Below, piece by piece: positions 37,601 through 45,163 of a DNA stretch of 64,000 bases. The stretch is from the NCBI RefSeq assembly GCF_030166555.2, contig NZ_CP126461.2; one strand, given 5' to 3'. The number at the start of each line of letters is the position of its first letter. Within the stretch, counting starts at the first letter, position 1. This DNA is from Acholeplasma laidlawii_A (GTDB taxonomy: Bacteria; Bacillota_I; Bacilli_A; Acholeplasmatales; Acholeplasmataceae). A model generated the notes under the pieces. It was not told where the DNA came from. It was given only the letters and a program-made list of their open reading frames with translations, and ran no database searches. A program made the translations under genes and the position numbers.

Positions 37601-39325
37601 TGCAGCCACAGCACCGATATAAAAAGTCTTACCTATATGCTTATTAGTTTCCAGTAAATCAACTTTATTGTTATATAGATTAATATTTTTTACAGTGCCA
37701 GATAAGTTGCTAAATAAACCTAAATAATATTCACTACCAAAAACATATGGACTACCTAAAGTTAAATTAAATATATACATATTATCATTATTTGTTGATG
37801 ATAATGTAAAATCAGTATCTCCACCAGATAACGTACCAGAAAATGTTTTTGATGGTGTTTTAATGAATTTCATATTTGCCATATTAATATGATTTTTTAG
37901 TACGTAATCGTGTTTATCAAGTGTTTTACCTTTATAAGACGATGTGAAATTTATCATCGTTAAAAAATTCGCAAAATCATATTCATTGTAAATATTAAAC
38001 ACTTGATTTGTTTCATCAAATTCTAACCCTACCAGTGTTGGATAACCATCTTGTTCATAGAAGTACCATTTTGGTTCATCAACTATATTGTGGTTATCAA
38101 AATTTAATTTAATTGGGTTTGGATAGGTGGGATCTCCAACTTCAGTTTCCACAAACCCTTGCTTAAACTGCTGAAGTGTATATGCTAAAACACCTTCTAT
38201 TACATCATTTTTGTTGGAGGTATTGTTTAGTTGAATACTATATGCTGAGTTTACTATAGAACCGTTATTGGAATACACAAAAGGTGCTCTATTAAATCTA
38301 AATGCTAAACCAGGTGATATAACATTTTTAGAAATTATATAACTATTTATAATCATTCCGTTGTTCGTATGTACAAAACCACCACTTGTATAAGTTGATG
38401 AAGTAGAATATTGTATACCGAAACGAATACCTGAATTATCTAAACCTTGCTGAGTTGTCTTCTCATCAATAACACCAACGTTAAAAATAGTACCGTTGTT
38501 TTCACCAACAATCATACTTGTTCGAGTTAATTCTGTTGTCGCATCAAGTAATTCATAGATAGGGTTTCTAAGGATGAAGTTCTTTATTACCGCCTCTTCG
38601 CCTACTAATGAGAACATGGAATAATGTTTAATGATAGAAATATCCGTATTTGTACTTTCATCATTGTCAAATTGAATTGTTGTAGTAATATAGCTATAAT
38701 CTGCTAAATAAAGATTGGATATTGTATGCCCGTTACCATCAAATGTACCGGTAAATTCGTATACACGATCAATAATTTCACTACCTACCGTTATATATAT
38801 ATTTGTACCTATCGGTACAAATTTTCTTGCACGCATAGTTGAATAATCTATATCTCTCATAAGTATATAGTCAAGTGATAGTAAGGCTTTTATGGTTCTT
38901 TCATAGCCATATCTATTAACGCTTGCTGCATATTTATAATTAAACGATTGTGCATTTGAAAAATTATATAACTCTTCAGCACTCTCTATTGATATCTTAT
39001 ATCCAGAAGCAGCCGTTAATATATCGTTGGCCAAAGCTATATCTCTAGCTTGTTTAATTGCTTCTGTATCATTTTCAGTTTCTTGTGAAAGATAAGATTC
39101 AACAATGTTAAAAATGATTGTGAATGACTTTAGATTATCTTTAGGTAAAACATTAGGTTCTGAAAGTGTTGATGTAAAACTTTCATTAGAAAATAAAGGT
39201 AATTTATTTGTAAAATCATCAAAAAACTGTTCCTTACTATCAGAAATCAAGAACGGTATAATCATTAATATAAACAATATTGAGAACATTGTAATAAGTG
39301 TTTTTCTTAATATATTATGTTTCAT
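31616..39325 (-). CDS. Giant GLUG-repeat beta-solenoid surface protein
   Basis: 2569 residues. An N-terminal hydrophobic segment (about 8-28) serves as signal or anchor. From about residue 170 comes a pattern known from GLUG-type beta-helix adhesins: a DIDYSTMRARKFVPIG unit, GTFDGNGHTISNLYLA, then NNGTIFNVGV and NNGSIVNSAY units. A long run of irregular repeats of the type Y-x-GGI-x-G ... N-x-G-x-I follows to about residue 1360. The last 1200 residues look like beta-sandwich modules with threonine- and asparagine-rich linkers. The C-terminus ends NTNWGLTDDDTTWDN, sharing NWGL and WD with the upstream neighbour. No cell-wall sorting signal or C-terminal membrane helix is seen. The start is supported by GGGAGG 8 nt upstream and a 4-nt overlap with the previous gene. 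Likely a fibre-associated adhesin or matrix protein. Confidence 0.85.
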   Translation of the reverse strand: MKHNILRKTLITMFSILFILMIIPFLISDSKEQFFDDFTNKLPLFSNESFTSTLSEPNVLPKDNLKSFTIIFNIVESYLSQETENDTEAIKQARDIALANDILTAASGYKISIESAEELYNFSNAQSFNYKYAASVNRYGYERTIKALLSLDYILMRDIDYSTMRARKFVPIGTNIYITVGSEIIDRVYEFTGTFDGNGHTISNLYLADYSYITTTIQFDNDESTNTDISIIKHYSMFSLVGEEAVIKNFILRNPIYELLDATTELTRTSMIVGENNGTIFNVGVIDEKTTQQGLDNSGIRFGIQYSTSSTYTSGGFVHTNNGMIINSYIISKNVISPGLAFRFNRAPFVYSNNGSIVNSAYSIQLNNTSNKNDVIEGVLAYTLQQFKQGFVETEVGDPTYPNPIKLNFDNHNIVDEPKWYFYEQDGYPTLVGLEFDETNQVFNIYNEYDFANFLTMINFTSSYKGKTLDKHDYVLKNHINMANMKFIKTPSKTFSGTLSGGDTDFTLSSTNNDNMYIFNLTLGSPYVFGSEYYLGLFSNLSGTVKNINLYNNKVDLLETNKHIGKTFYIGAVAARSTGIIKNVVSNSEINLGNEALGPTFVGGIAGTASNKITFVVNKGPVNGGQHAFNGTNAGINYYIGGIVGTNTDTLEISYTSNLGDITGIGTTDDNFSGNDVTTYIGGIIGEVHNTDEAGNSLKYLTNQGNIDSNQFTGNTNSDSITYAGGIFGSTKGFGYKLSEKIGTTDVVRNGRFENKGTILGGYINEYTYLYGAGIGVMNTNQLYANVSYMINTGGFTYTDFNHGTDSKHLFYAATVIDNSTTGITLSRAYNTKEFVYSSNYFINNSGYSPTEIKIAPLFKSTKNAPSKLYFVENMGNLTVGSASNQTTVTRKLKISNITQAEKIDYTNVINSGNLYVFNLNNTSDAIYVAGISWILPIVSNTVYKMKNSFNEGKIVTAGILGDVTINSYTGTSHLQTDFSSNITARNLYVAGLINLNVGEITNSYNLGEITSKYSQGLRDIIGTGNTYVGGVVTFNYNKIQDVANSGDILYTNTSSSVAYFAGTTVPTGTGSSSSTFGGITIAYTGGLTLGGIAAGIGNRNATELNNLGRYEGSNETIFAQILDTANNGTIYGKAESYVRSGGILGIALGVELASGTHNNTSTTQNITPGPFGRSVIGVNDSIRFASLQNGLNFGNVYAVTKTIGEYLNTPGTGNTNGSDPTAQRPGINAAAGGIIAYGLTTMTRMLNHGVVSSTDVAGGVIGATYILGTPTIDGTNYYVTPVNINTAVHYGKVKAIKTTSYEDFEYDPNDDFNGNNNPNHTRYYIDGDTTFIFPSENNMDLTTRPSKKRGFGGIFGRMQRGNRGAMRADDFSNIMNMDPNVDLIGRADANLPGSMIFYRFYNSNKQETYYTARLNDTTSASVIGWIDIRNHGNINNANNIIFSIRRNGNGTQGSPYTYHVRQNITVSNYTSQINRIQHTRSKMEYNGTSVTTTAYDIDMTPYDEFISASRSISSGYTGTSYDANYDISRYGITVANVQNLFTSNVTVSYTTTNYNILTRITNSTNRTPFQNLLISSNTGNNARYEMQKISDVKNVPGTLYIFDENFPLMNTDNAKFIYQANKDVLASRFQNGGSNEKPVGGMYVLASTQGRENGAVLPSNIKINDLFRIDETQFKHIDVFNPPALTDRVDSGVAESSVEKMIKAYKDMFQLAANDKSLVLPKEDQPNLADLVLYDPNGVAPTLSGGILDNTNHTITFNVADNAFADSLGGFTYKVLSANLSENAVIAKNGITLEEHTDFSAAYNASTTNIIKSPSFESVFTGNVSTGNQTTFTMTVYSEISAKDSGLISKYIQPYTIIINRTTTDITNTTNITIDGNPTSTSTVGDTITITSPGLGVNSNMQVTITETTLPTQFIPLGHTLTIHDVYYNNEIIDSAFYTYELQPKLNSSLGFTFSLDKQLPHGTYKIEYSLFEGSTKYYIEVTNNKSNLDYVEEVYYDTYSKDIGNNDFTFIPTNTDFTTYIEFGYQFIGVTTTNQNVTFIPVYREQDPNQDGIIDYPNYINNILHYEVYLNGVLIMERIKISDWAQIIDGTINYGYHSVTGIKTYYLNYNIKSEGTATSIPITHAIVERPLQSMIVYLNDNIQTSSTIDITREALQTRIDIDFNFIYDALNQNVTFEVSKDNLPFTFTSNEIFSEAGYYFHLIITSELEKGEKEYKFTLNRDNGAATYTLGTLVINKLEGVSAYLTDIQFQIDSNLTVVYPLIKALDEENLTLLPQYDTRIYFDGIDYANANTDGVKVFRIDAKVSDLVLESYSPDFSLPFGATIERFDGQNWVSSLETDFLGDENQAAVIRYRVISEDGQNTVEYYITVTDIKYNLTLKFNIYYEFSNGSIVRAEHESSPIKNKVVLITVVNLKMNSSFNPLEAVYDEPNNIYPDVYNYIAGINSQSSLFYFTNPVTDYIYRFGRNTTGSYNFSIVSPIYAGPTMDELVTGKRYDYTIYLETHSNGNWHSENYELPNDPNQVYNGRFYFVRSSSPNQIVRQFAIVIKESTSNTNWGLTDDDTTWDN

Positions 39326-40020
39326 GAGTTACCTCCCATCCATTCTGCCTCTGAATCCCAAGGCGGATTCATTAACCCCCAATTGTTTTGTGGACCTTTA
39401 TAAAATTGAACAGCTTCAATAATAAAGCCCATTTGTAAACTATATCTAGATTCATATTGTGGGTAATTTAATTCGATTGGATATCGTTCTATAAATGTAA
39501 CAACACTTGGAGTTGAGACATTTTCTCTCCTAACTGGTTGTTTATAATAGAAAAAACCATCCCTTAAGCGGTTATCATAAAAGTCAGATAGATTATAGTT
39601 AAAAGGCGAGTAGCTGTCCTTAGTCACAGCAACCTCATTTATCTTACCCCCTGATTCATAGGTCAATGTAAATTGCTCATATGGTGCTATTCTAAAATAA
39701 GTGTATACTGAACTTTTTATTAATATATCCACTCTAAAGTTATCGAAGTATTGAATATTATTTGGCTCTGAAATATTAATACCAATAACTCCGAATTTAA
39801 TTTCATTATTGTTCATCACATAGTCAATGTTTTCAGTTTTACTCTCTATGACTTGGCCTGTGCTATCTACTTTTTCAAAATATGCTTTTATTTCAACATC
39901 GACATGCCCTACTAAAATGGTTTCTTCTTTTTGTCCAGACTGAGTTAAAAAGGCACCTATAACAGTACTAGTAATCATAAGTATGATTAACATAATAAAA
40001 ACTACAATTTTCTTATTCAT
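39322..40020 (-). CDS. Exported TasA/camelysin-like protein with C-terminal NWGL motif
   Basis: 232 residues. An N-terminal hydrophobic helix (about 5-23) is followed by GAFLTQSG and a beta-rich domain. The features FIIEAVQFYKG near the end and VDVEIKAYFE after the signal recall TasA/CalY-type proteins, although the AWF signature of its neighbours is absent. The C-terminus NNWGLMNPPWDSEAEWMGGNS resembles the end of the giant protein encoded next (NWGL, then WD). The gene overlaps both neighbours (4 and 8 nt), indicating coupled expression. Possibly a cap or partner for the giant protein; function inferred only from context. Confidence 0.6.
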   Translation of the reverse strand: MNKKIVVFIMLIILMITSTVIGAFLTQSGQKEETILVGHVDVEIKAYFEKVDSTGQVIESKTENIDYVMNNNEIKFGVIGINISEPNNIQYFDNFRVDILIKSSVYTYFRIAPYEQFTLTYESGGKINEVAVTKDSYSPFNYNLSDFYDNRLRDGFFYYKQPVRRENVSTPSVVTFIERYPIELNYPQYESRYSLQMGFIIEAVQFYKGPQNNWGLMNPPWDSEAEWMGGNS

Positions 40021-40594
40021 AAATTCCTCTATTATAAGCTTGAATTTGATCTAGCGTTATTATTAAATTTTTAATAACAACAGATTGCCCACTATAAACA
40101 TTTCCAAGAAATTCTTTAATGACAATATTGAAGTAAAAGACATATGTTTCTAATTTAGGAATAGGTTGTTTTTCAAACAAATACATGCTTTCTAGTTTTT
40201 GATTCATGCAGTTTGGTTCGTTAAATGCTATATGTATAACATCTAATAAACCCTCATTATTCGTATCATCTATTTCCAAAAACACTTTTAAATGTGCCGG
40301 AATCGTACCTGTGTTTTTAACTTCTAACTTAAAACTATAAATTTGTCCAGGTTGTACATGAGATATTTGATAGGCATTTGTTATTTCTGTGTACTCATTA
40401 TTAACATCTTTACCATCAAAATTTGGATTCTGTAAAATAAATAACTTTGCTTCCGCATTTAAACGTCCTGAATATAGCATAATTGGTTGAGACTTATCAA
40501 CAAAACTTACCCATGCAAAAATTGCTGACCCTAAGAATGCACTTAATGTCAAAATAAACAACAAAATTTTTGCTATAAAGGTAGTTTTTTTCAT
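40013..40594 (-). CDS. TasA/camelysin-like exported protein (AWV type)
   Basis: 193 residues: membrane helix (about 8-27), the motif IFAWVSFVDKSQP at the expected SipW cleavage region, then the TasA-like pattern GRLNAEAKLF and VQPGQIYSFKLEVKNTGTIPAHLKVFLEIDD. This is a single beta-sandwich in which P-G-[QD]-x followed by V-x-NTG is typical of camelysin family proteins. It would be processed by a SipW-type peptidase and incorporated in surface fibres. It starts 2 nt after the first peptidase gene in transcription order (40596-41054). Confidence 0.75.
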   Translation of the reverse strand: MKKTTFIAKILLFILTLSAFLGSAIFAWVSFVDKSQPIMLYSGRLNAEAKLFILQNPNFDGKDVNNEYTEITNAYQISHVQPGQIYSFKLEVKNTGTIPAHLKVFLEIDDTNNEGLLDVIHIAFNEPNCMNQKLESMYLFEKQPIPKLETYVFYFNIVIKEFLGNVYSGQSVVIKNLIITLDQIQAYNRGIYE

Positions 40595-40595
40595 G

Positions 40596-41054
40596 TTATG
40601 ATCTTCCTTCTTTTAATTCCTTAAATATCTTATAGGATATCTGAGATGCTATATAAAGTCCTACTAAGATAATCCAAACATATATGTTTAATATATAACC
40701 ACCAAATGGTATTCTAAATACAACTTTACCTTGAACTTGATTGTAGTAAATTGCAGGGTCATTGACTTCATTATTATCACCTTTTGTGATTAGTTTTGTA
40801 TCGCTTAATTCAACAACACGGTGCATAACTAATTTAGAATTTTGATTAAATGCTACAATATCACCAATATGTAATGTTTCACTACTTGGCTTTCTTAGTG
40901 TATTTATGTAAACTAAATCATTAAGTCTATAACTTGGTGCCATGCTATCTGACTCTACAACATATGTTTTCACACCAATCAGCCTTATTAACAATGTTGT
41001 AAATAGAAATAACATCAATATTATTATGATGATGCCTTCTATTTTTTTTAACAT
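40596..41054 (-). CDS. SipW/ER-type signal peptidase I (third in operon order)
   Basis: 152 residues from ATG 41052-41054; the longer frame from a TTG at 41105 is rejected as it overlaps the upstream gene. Membrane helix about 8-27, catalytic S37 in VESDSMAPS, H78 in VMHRVVE and the TKGDNNEVND acid loop (D93, D99). Histidine in place of the bacterial lysine marks the ER/archaeal/SipW class, which in Bacillus processes TasA. A second helix is at the C-terminus (VWIILVGLYIASQI). Confidence 0.9.
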   Translation of the reverse strand: MLKKIEGIIIIILMLFLFTTLLIRLIGVKTYVVESDSMAPSYRLNDLVYINTLRKPSSETLHIGDIVAFNQNSKLVMHRVVELSDTKLITKGDNNEVNDPAIYYNQVQGKVVFRIPFGGYILNIYVWIILVGLYIASQISYKIFKELKEGRS

Positions 41055-41059
41055 TTTGA

Positions 41060-41629
41060 TTATAATAACCCCGTTTCGAAATTTATAGTTCCTAATTGAG
41101 CCCAAGTGACATAATTAGCTTGTTTAGCTTCAAAGATTATTGAAATAGTAAATACTTTACCAGAAAATGAATTTCCAACCAATGAGCCATCCAAGGATAA
41201 TCCTGAAAGTACATCTACATTTGTGTCTGGTGCTATAGGATATTTCCCATCTACTTCTACACTAGGGCGATAATAGTAATAACCATCTGTTTCCAGTACC
41301 CATCCACTAGCTAACGTGTAGTCTACCAAATCAGATGCATCTGTTGGTATTGCCCCTTCTAAATAGGTTATATGAATCAAAAGTCTTAACTCGCTTTCCA
41401 CATTTGATGTATTTGTTAAGTTAAAAGCTGTCGTTATAACGTTTTGGCCTGGAACAACATTATCACTTGTAATTACGCCTTCTGTCCATATATATGTGAC
41501 ATCACCTACGGTAAATGTTTTTTCTGGTGTAGTTTTAGTGTCTGTTAGCCATGCTAATACGCCTCCAGTAATTAAGCCTAGAGTTACTGCTAATGCCACT
41601 AATAATATCCATATTCTTTTTTTATTCAT
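41060..41629 (-). CDS. Camelysin/TasA-like exported protein (AWLTD type)
   Basis: 189 residues and the clearest camelysin relative. Signal helix about 6-25, then GGVLAWLTDTKTTPEKTFTVGDV, the typical SipW-dependent cleavage and mature N-terminus. It continues VVPGQNV, FNLTNTSNVESELRLLIHITY, and ends with ISIIFEAKQANYVTWAQLG, close to the C-terminal block of clostridial camelysin-like proteins. A beta-sandwich fibre subunit exported by the Sec system is expected. It lies 5 nt upstream of a SipW gene. Confidence 0.85.
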   Translation of the reverse strand: MNKKRIWILLVALAVTLGLITGGVLAWLTDTKTTPEKTFTVGDVTYIWTEGVITSDNVVPGQNVITTAFNLTNTSNVESELRLLIHITYLEGAIPTDASDLVDYTLASGWVLETDGYYYYRPSVEVDGKYPIAPDTNVDVLSGLSLDGSLVGNSFSGKVFTISIIFEAKQANYVTWAQLGTINFETGLL

Positions 41630-41649
41630 AAATTTTCTCCTTTTTCTAT

Positions 41650-42306
41650 CTAGTTTAGATAGATATAAAATGAATTCAGGTGAAATATACCAGTCTCATA
41701 TTCTTTTCTTGTAGTATTTTCATCATAAACAATTGAAAAATTTACAGAAATTGACCGACCTTGAACCAAATTATATTTGTTTAATATAATGAAGTTATTA
41801 TTGTTATCTACTAAATTACTAAATCTATATATATTTAATTCTTGGTCATGCTTTGTTGGATTAGGTTCATTATACAGAGGTATAATTTCATCCCCCACAA
41901 GCGGATCATTGTCTTTAACCGTGATTAATCCATCTTTTAAATAATAGACATCTAACATATCAAAACCAATAGATACTTCACTATAAAGATTTCTAATCAT
42001 CAAATCTATAAGTAAATCCTTATTACCATCATTTTCTATGTCAACTTTAAAGTGTATGACATCACTTGGAACAGTGTTTCCAAAAAATTGATGCATTTCA
42101 TTGATTTTCTCAATTTCTGTCCAATTGGCTTCGCCATTTTTTTTAACCTTGAACACTAATATCGCACTATAGTCTGCTGTTTGACCAATAATTTGCCCAA
42201 TATTAGCTTGTTGACTTACAGCAAACCATGCAAAAACTGATACTGAAAGTGTTACTAGTGAAATTATGAACATGAAGAGTGCTTTAATTAGACCTTTTTC
42301 CTTCAT
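41650..42306 (-). CDS. TasA/camelysin-like exported protein (AWF type)
   Basis: 218 residues from ATG 42306 (MKEKGLIKALFMF), preferred because GGAG lies 9 nt upstream; ATGs at 42324 and 42321 have none. Signal helix about 6-26, followed by VFAWFAVSQQANIGQIIG, the AWF hallmark of SipW substrates in this operon. The mature part is beta-rich (VIHFKVDIENDGNKDLLIDLMIRN, YNLVQGRSISVNFSIVYD). Its start overlaps the upstream signal peptidase gene by 23 nt. Confidence 0.75.
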   Translation of the reverse strand: MKEKGLIKALFMFIISLVTLSVSVFAWFAVSQQANIGQIIGQTADYSAILVFKVKKNGEANWTEIEKINEMHQFFGNTVPSDVIHFKVDIENDGNKDLLIDLMIRNLYSEVSIGFDMLDVYYLKDGLITVKDNDPLVGDEIIPLYNEPNPTKHDQELNIYRFSNLVDNNNNFIILNKYNLVQGRSISVNFSIVYDENTTRKEYETGIFHLNSFYIYLN

Positions 42307-42883
42307 TATCTTGTTCTCCATCATTACTGTTTTTGTCTTCTAAATTACTTAATAGTTTGGCTTTTTTGTAATCCCATATAATTTTAAATATCTGATAAAT
42401 AACGGCAATAAATAATACAACACTTACACCACCAATTAATATAATTCTAAAATCTGTTAGCCACAATCCTATTTTAAAGAATTGGAACTTACCAGTATAT
42501 TTACCCTGATAAGCATCTTTTGTTACTATTTGACTGTCAGCATCATTATTATTATCACCTTTAGTAATAAATCCTTCTTCTGTTTTATCTATAATTCTAT
42601 GAATGATCATTTTCCCATCTTCGTTAGAAATGTAGACAATCACATCACCAATTTTTAAATCCTCATAAGGTGTATTAAAAATAATTACCGCATCCCCAGC
42701 GTCTAAACTATCAGGATTATCGCCTTCCATAGATTCAGTTGGAACAACTGCATATGAATATCCAAATAACCTAAACAATTCATTGTTTCTGATAGCCAGT
42801 GTACTACCTATAATGATATAAATTGAAAGTATAAATATTAAGATACTAATTGCAGTTACACAAATATTAATTATCTTTTTCAT
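42284..42883 (-). CDS. SipW/ER-type signal peptidase I (second in operon order)
   Basis: 199 residues: N-terminal helix about 7-28, catalytic S51 in VVPTESMEG, H95 in MIIHRII, and TKGDNNNDAD (D110 and D114/D116), then a second membrane helix (about 147-170) and a 30-residue acidic tail. The Ser-His-Asp set is that of SipW. The gene overlaps the DUF2357 gene by 4 nt, which ties the peptidase to the AAA+ module. Confidence 0.92.
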   Translation of the reverse strand: MKKIINICVTAISILIFILSIYIIIGSTLAIRNNELFRLFGYSYAVVPTESMEGDNPDSLDAGDAVIIFNTPYEDLKIGDVIVYISNEDGKMIIHRIIDKTEEGFITKGDNNNDADSQIVTKDAYQGKYTGKFQFFKIGLWLTDFRIILIGGVSVVLFIAVIYQIFKIIWDYKKAKLLSNLEDKNSNDGEQDNEGKRSN

Positions 42884-45153
42884 ATTCTAACTTCCAGTTT
42901 GAATTTTTTTTGTTTAATTGCTTCTACTAAATCTTCTTTTCTAATTTTCTCATAGTTTTCTATGTTCATATCTTTAGCCATACCTTGAGGTTGTTTGTAA
43001 GGTAGATTATCTAGTTTGAAATCACTTTTTACAGCTACATACCCAAGTTTAGCTAAAACATCTATAATTTCATTTTTTTTGAGCTTGCGGTAGTTTTTAA
43101 TCCCTTCAAGTTTTGCCGTGTCTTTTAAGGCTACCGCAAGCACGTTATTTAATCCTAAAACAGCTTTATTAATATCTTCTTCTGTGATAGGGGTTGAATT
43201 TTTCTTAACTAAAGTCACTTTATTTTTAGTGACTTTCGCTTTTGAATTAGGTTTTTTCAATATGTTTTGAAGTTTATCTTTTTCTTTTTGTAATCTAACT
43301 TCTTGTCTTAATCTTTCTTTTTCAAGTTCACGATCATGTTTTGCTCTAGCTCTTGCTTCAGCTTTTTCTTTTTCTTTGGCACTGGCTTGTTTTAGCCTCA
43401 ATTGATCTCTAGATTCTTTTTGTTTAATACGCTCTAATTCTTTTGCTTGTTTTAACTTAATTTTTTTAATTTCACGATTATAGCGTTCAGCTAACTTTTT
43501 CTTTTCTAATGTAAGTTTTTCATTTAGCTCTTTTTCTAATTTTTTAGTAAACTTAGTTTCTTCATTAGTTAGATGCTTAACTAAATCATTCATGTCTTTA
43601 ACAATCTTTTTTCTAATTGAACTTAGTTGATTTTTATGGCTAGTTGTCTCATCTAATTTCTTTGTTAAAGTTTTACCACGGTTTATGGCACTTAGCCTTT
43701 CTTTAGTTAACTTTTCAACAGAACGAACACGTTTACTTGAAACAAGCTTATTACGCTTTGATGCATCTATTAGTTTTTTGTCAAGTTTTGCAATTTGTTC
43801 CATCAATCTTTTTTCTTGACGAATACTTTCTTTGTAGTCAACTTCTTTAACTTCTCGAATCATCTTAGCGATGAGTGCTTTTTCTTTTGCATCTTTTAGT
43901 TCAATAATCGGATCTTGGTCCGTAATTAATCTTCTAAAGACATCTTCTTCTTCATTGAGTTCAAAGAATGAATCATATAAAGTGTTGGTAATTTGAATTG
44001 TATCACGTAGAGCACGTTTAAGAGATGTTTCATATGTTTTAGCACCTATTTCATGATACTCTAATGATTTTTTAAAGAAAGCTTTAAATTTATCTAAGTA
44101 ATATTGATTGATTGTTAAATCTTCTATTTCAATTGGGTCTGGGTTCATGATGATGTCATCAGGATGACGTTTAATGATTTTTAACCCTTTTTTCTTATAC
44201 TTACGTGATTTTATTGCATCATATAAATCTTTTCTATTTGCTTGGTTATATGCTATAGTCGCAAAATTGATTAAAGTGGTTTGATAAATATCTTTTAAAT
44301 ACGCTTCATCAAATGTTAAATTCTTTTCTTTTACATCTACATCAAATGTTAATGTGTTATATCTATCTAAGAATAACCATAACATATATGCATTTCTATA
44401 GTCTGGATTTTTAATGATTATATTGGATTTGATAAGCGGTGGATATACTTTTTTTTGGTTTTGCATCATTTGCATAAAATTTGAAGCACGAAGTGATGTA
44501 ACCAATCTATTTAAGTTTTCAACTCTTTGAAGTAACCTTAAGTTATATTCATTAATCTTTTTATTATCTAAGTCATCCTTTAGTACTATATCCATCTTTA
44601 ATTTAACTTGAGTTTGATGTATAGGAAACTCTGTTTCCAAATTAAAGTGGTTCTTTTGATAACTTTCAACATTCTTTTTTATAACTTCATAACGATGTCT
44701 TACAAAATTAAAGAGTTTTTCAATTAAAGTCATTACCATTCTGTTTTCGTAAGTACCATATTCTACTTCAGGAAAAGTAGTTAATATCTTTTTAGGTATA
44801 ACACGACCATCTGGAGTGACTTCTTTGATGTTATGGGTATTTGCAGCAAGATGTCTTATCGATGCACTATTAATTTTTCTTGCTTTTTCTATAACAACGA
44901 CTTCCTCATCATATCTTAAGACAGATTTCGGATCAAGTGATATTTTGTTTAAACTTGGAAAGTAAGACTCAACTGTTCGAATCCACTCTTCATCAAAAGT
45001 TTTAGTTTCAGTTATATTCTTTTGGTAGATGGTTGATTTACCTGCAAGAAAAACATCATAAAAGTATTCTGGGAATGTGTGATGAGATTCAATTTCTTGT
45101 ATCGCTTCTTGATAACTCTCATAAAACGATTCAAATAAGTCTTTATTTTCCAT
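42880..45153 (-). CDS. DUF2357-type protein with long coiled coil and two SAP/Rho_N-like C-terminal motifs
   Basis: 757 residues. The first 400 resemble DUF2357 proteins, companions of McrB-like ATPases. Visible family features are GTYENRMVMTLIEKLFNFVRHRYEVI, RLLQRVENLNRLVTSLRAS, and YPPLIKSNIIIKNPDYRNAYMLWLFL. About residues 430-640 form a long K/E/R/Q-rich coiled coil. The C-terminus carries two short helical motifs of SAP/Rho_N type (NYRKLKKNEIIDVLAKLGY and NYEKIRKEDLVEAIKQKK), which often bind nucleic acid or partner proteins. I see no clear PD-(D/E)xK nuclease motif. It lies 10 nt after the AAA+ gene. The function in a secretion operon is unknown. Confidence 0.75.
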   Translation of the reverse strand: MENKDLFESFYESYQEAIQEIESHHTFPEYFYDVFLAGKSTIYQKNITETKTFDEEWIRTVESYFPSLNKISLDPKSVLRYDEEVVVIEKARKINSASIRHLAANTHNIKEVTPDGRVIPKKILTTFPEVEYGTYENRMVMTLIEKLFNFVRHRYEVIKKNVESYQKNHFNLETEFPIHQTQVKLKMDIVLKDDLDNKKINEYNLRLLQRVENLNRLVTSLRASNFMQMMQNQKKVYPPLIKSNIIIKNPDYRNAYMLWLFLDRYNTLTFDVDVKEKNLTFDEAYLKDIYQTTLINFATIAYNQANRKDLYDAIKSRKYKKKGLKIIKRHPDDIIMNPDPIEIEDLTINQYYLDKFKAFFKKSLEYHEIGAKTYETSLKRALRDTIQITNTLYDSFFELNEEEDVFRRLITDQDPIIELKDAKEKALIAKMIREVKEVDYKESIRQEKRLMEQIAKLDKKLIDASKRNKLVSSKRVRSVEKLTKERLSAINRGKTLTKKLDETTSHKNQLSSIRKKIVKDMNDLVKHLTNEETKFTKKLEKELNEKLTLEKKKLAERYNREIKKIKLKQAKELERIKQKESRDQLRLKQASAKEKEKAEARARAKHDRELEKERLRQEVRLQKEKDKLQNILKKPNSKAKVTKNKVTLVKKNSTPITEEDINKAVLGLNNVLAVALKDTAKLEGIKNYRKLKKNEIIDVLAKLGYVAVKSDFKLDNLPYKQPQGMAKDMNIENYEKIRKEDLVEAIKQKKFKLEVRI

Positions 45154-45163
45154 AATTAATTCC

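Noticed and set aside
35246..37657. Several 60-95 codon frames inside the giant surface protein gene
   Set aside because: They lie antisense or out of frame in a repetitive coding region and have low-complexity compositions without ribosome sites.
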